Below the pieces are notes generated by a model. It saw only the letters and a list, made by a program, of their open reading frames with translations. It ran no database searches and had not been told where the DNA came from. This document shows positions 25,330 through 25,381 of a DNA stretch of 25,381 nucleotides, one piece after another (the stretch's first letter is position 1; each line of letters opens with the position of its first letter). The position numbers and the translations under genes were made by a program. Origin of the DNA: a virus; the IMG/VR virus record IMGVR_UViG_3300012919_001762, positions 1-25,381 of that record. One strand, written 5' to 3'.

Positions 25330-25381
25330 ATGGCTAGTATTATACGAGTAAAAAGATCTACGGGTACAACAGCTCCCGGTA
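25330..25381 (+). CDS. Start of a tail-fibre/structural-type gene (5' partial)
   Basis: Only the first 17 codons are in the window: MASIIRVKRSTGTTAPG. This opening, a short strand of the form I-R-V-K-R-S/T followed by a Thr/Ala/Pro stretch, is typical of the N terminus of phage receptor-binding and tropism-determinant proteins (Mtd-N-like) and of several marine T4-like virion proteins. The Shine-Dalgarno at 25313-25317 and the two-base gap to the preceding stop support the start. The rest lies outside the window, so length, domains and role are unknown. It would be read from the third late promoter with the two small genes before it. Confidence 0.6.
   Translation, partial: MASIIRVKRSTGTTAPG

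Noticed and set aside
1-25381. Defence or anti-defence island, mobile element, homing endonuclease, tRNA or rRNA gene
   Set aside because: No terminal inverted repeats, transposase, endonuclease or RNA gene signatures were seen; every sizeable stretch is explained by virion genes.

Overview
The window is a piece of a T4-like marine myovirus genome, carrying most of the baseplate wedge gene block. Three things support this: the gene order matches the T4 order 25/6/7/8/(9,10); three exact copies of the T4-type late promoter motif TATAAATA lie in the gaps between genes; and a phage-type speD sits directly upstream. The base composition is AT-rich (GC roughly one third by eye). That fits a phage of Prochlorococcus or other marine cyanobacteria, or of an AT-rich heterotroph such as SAR11. 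The sequence alone does not decide the host. All genes are on the + strand, packed end to end or overlapping, and no stretch over 300 bases lacks a gene.

Layout. At 2-43 is the probable tail of an upstream gene. At 40-390 is speD, a pyruvoyl-type S-adenosylmethionine decarboxylase homologue and the only metabolic gene here. At 392-399 is the first late promoter, followed by an overlapping trio: gp25 (418-831), gp6 (831-2732) and a giant gp7-like protein of 4304 residues (2729-15643), which fills half the window. At 15654-15661 is the second late promoter, driving gp8 (15681-17237), a 2432-residue structural protein in the gp9/gp10 position (17241-24539) and a 66-residue coiled-coil protein (24536-24736). 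At 24721-24728 is the third late promoter, followed by a 113-residue protein (24759-25100), a 75-residue protein (25100-25327) and the start of a probable tail-fibre/adhesin-type structural protein (25330 to the window end).

How the genes work together. gp25, gp6, gp7 and gp8 form the baseplate wedge in T4; gp25 and gp6 make the inner core that touches the tail sheath and tube. gp25 and gp6 are near T4 size. The gp7-like protein and the 2432-residue protein are about four times the length of their T4 positional counterparts, and gp8 is about 1.5 times as long. The extra length is mostly repeated beta-rich modules that recur within and between the three proteins. The giant protein also carries a YHYH-like domain and, near its C terminus, a cupredoxin-like domain with a His/Cys/His/Met set of candidate copper ligands.

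Most notable. I saw no defence system, CRISPR array, tRNA or mobile element. The points worth following up are the cupredoxin-like domain in a baseplate protein, the module exchange between baseplate proteins, the TNVT/TEVT low-complexity rod in the 2432-residue protein, and a strong sequence bias: 23 of 24 Pro-Gly pairs are written CC(C/G)-GGN, so CCWGG is almost absent although proline is otherwise mostly CCA or CCT.
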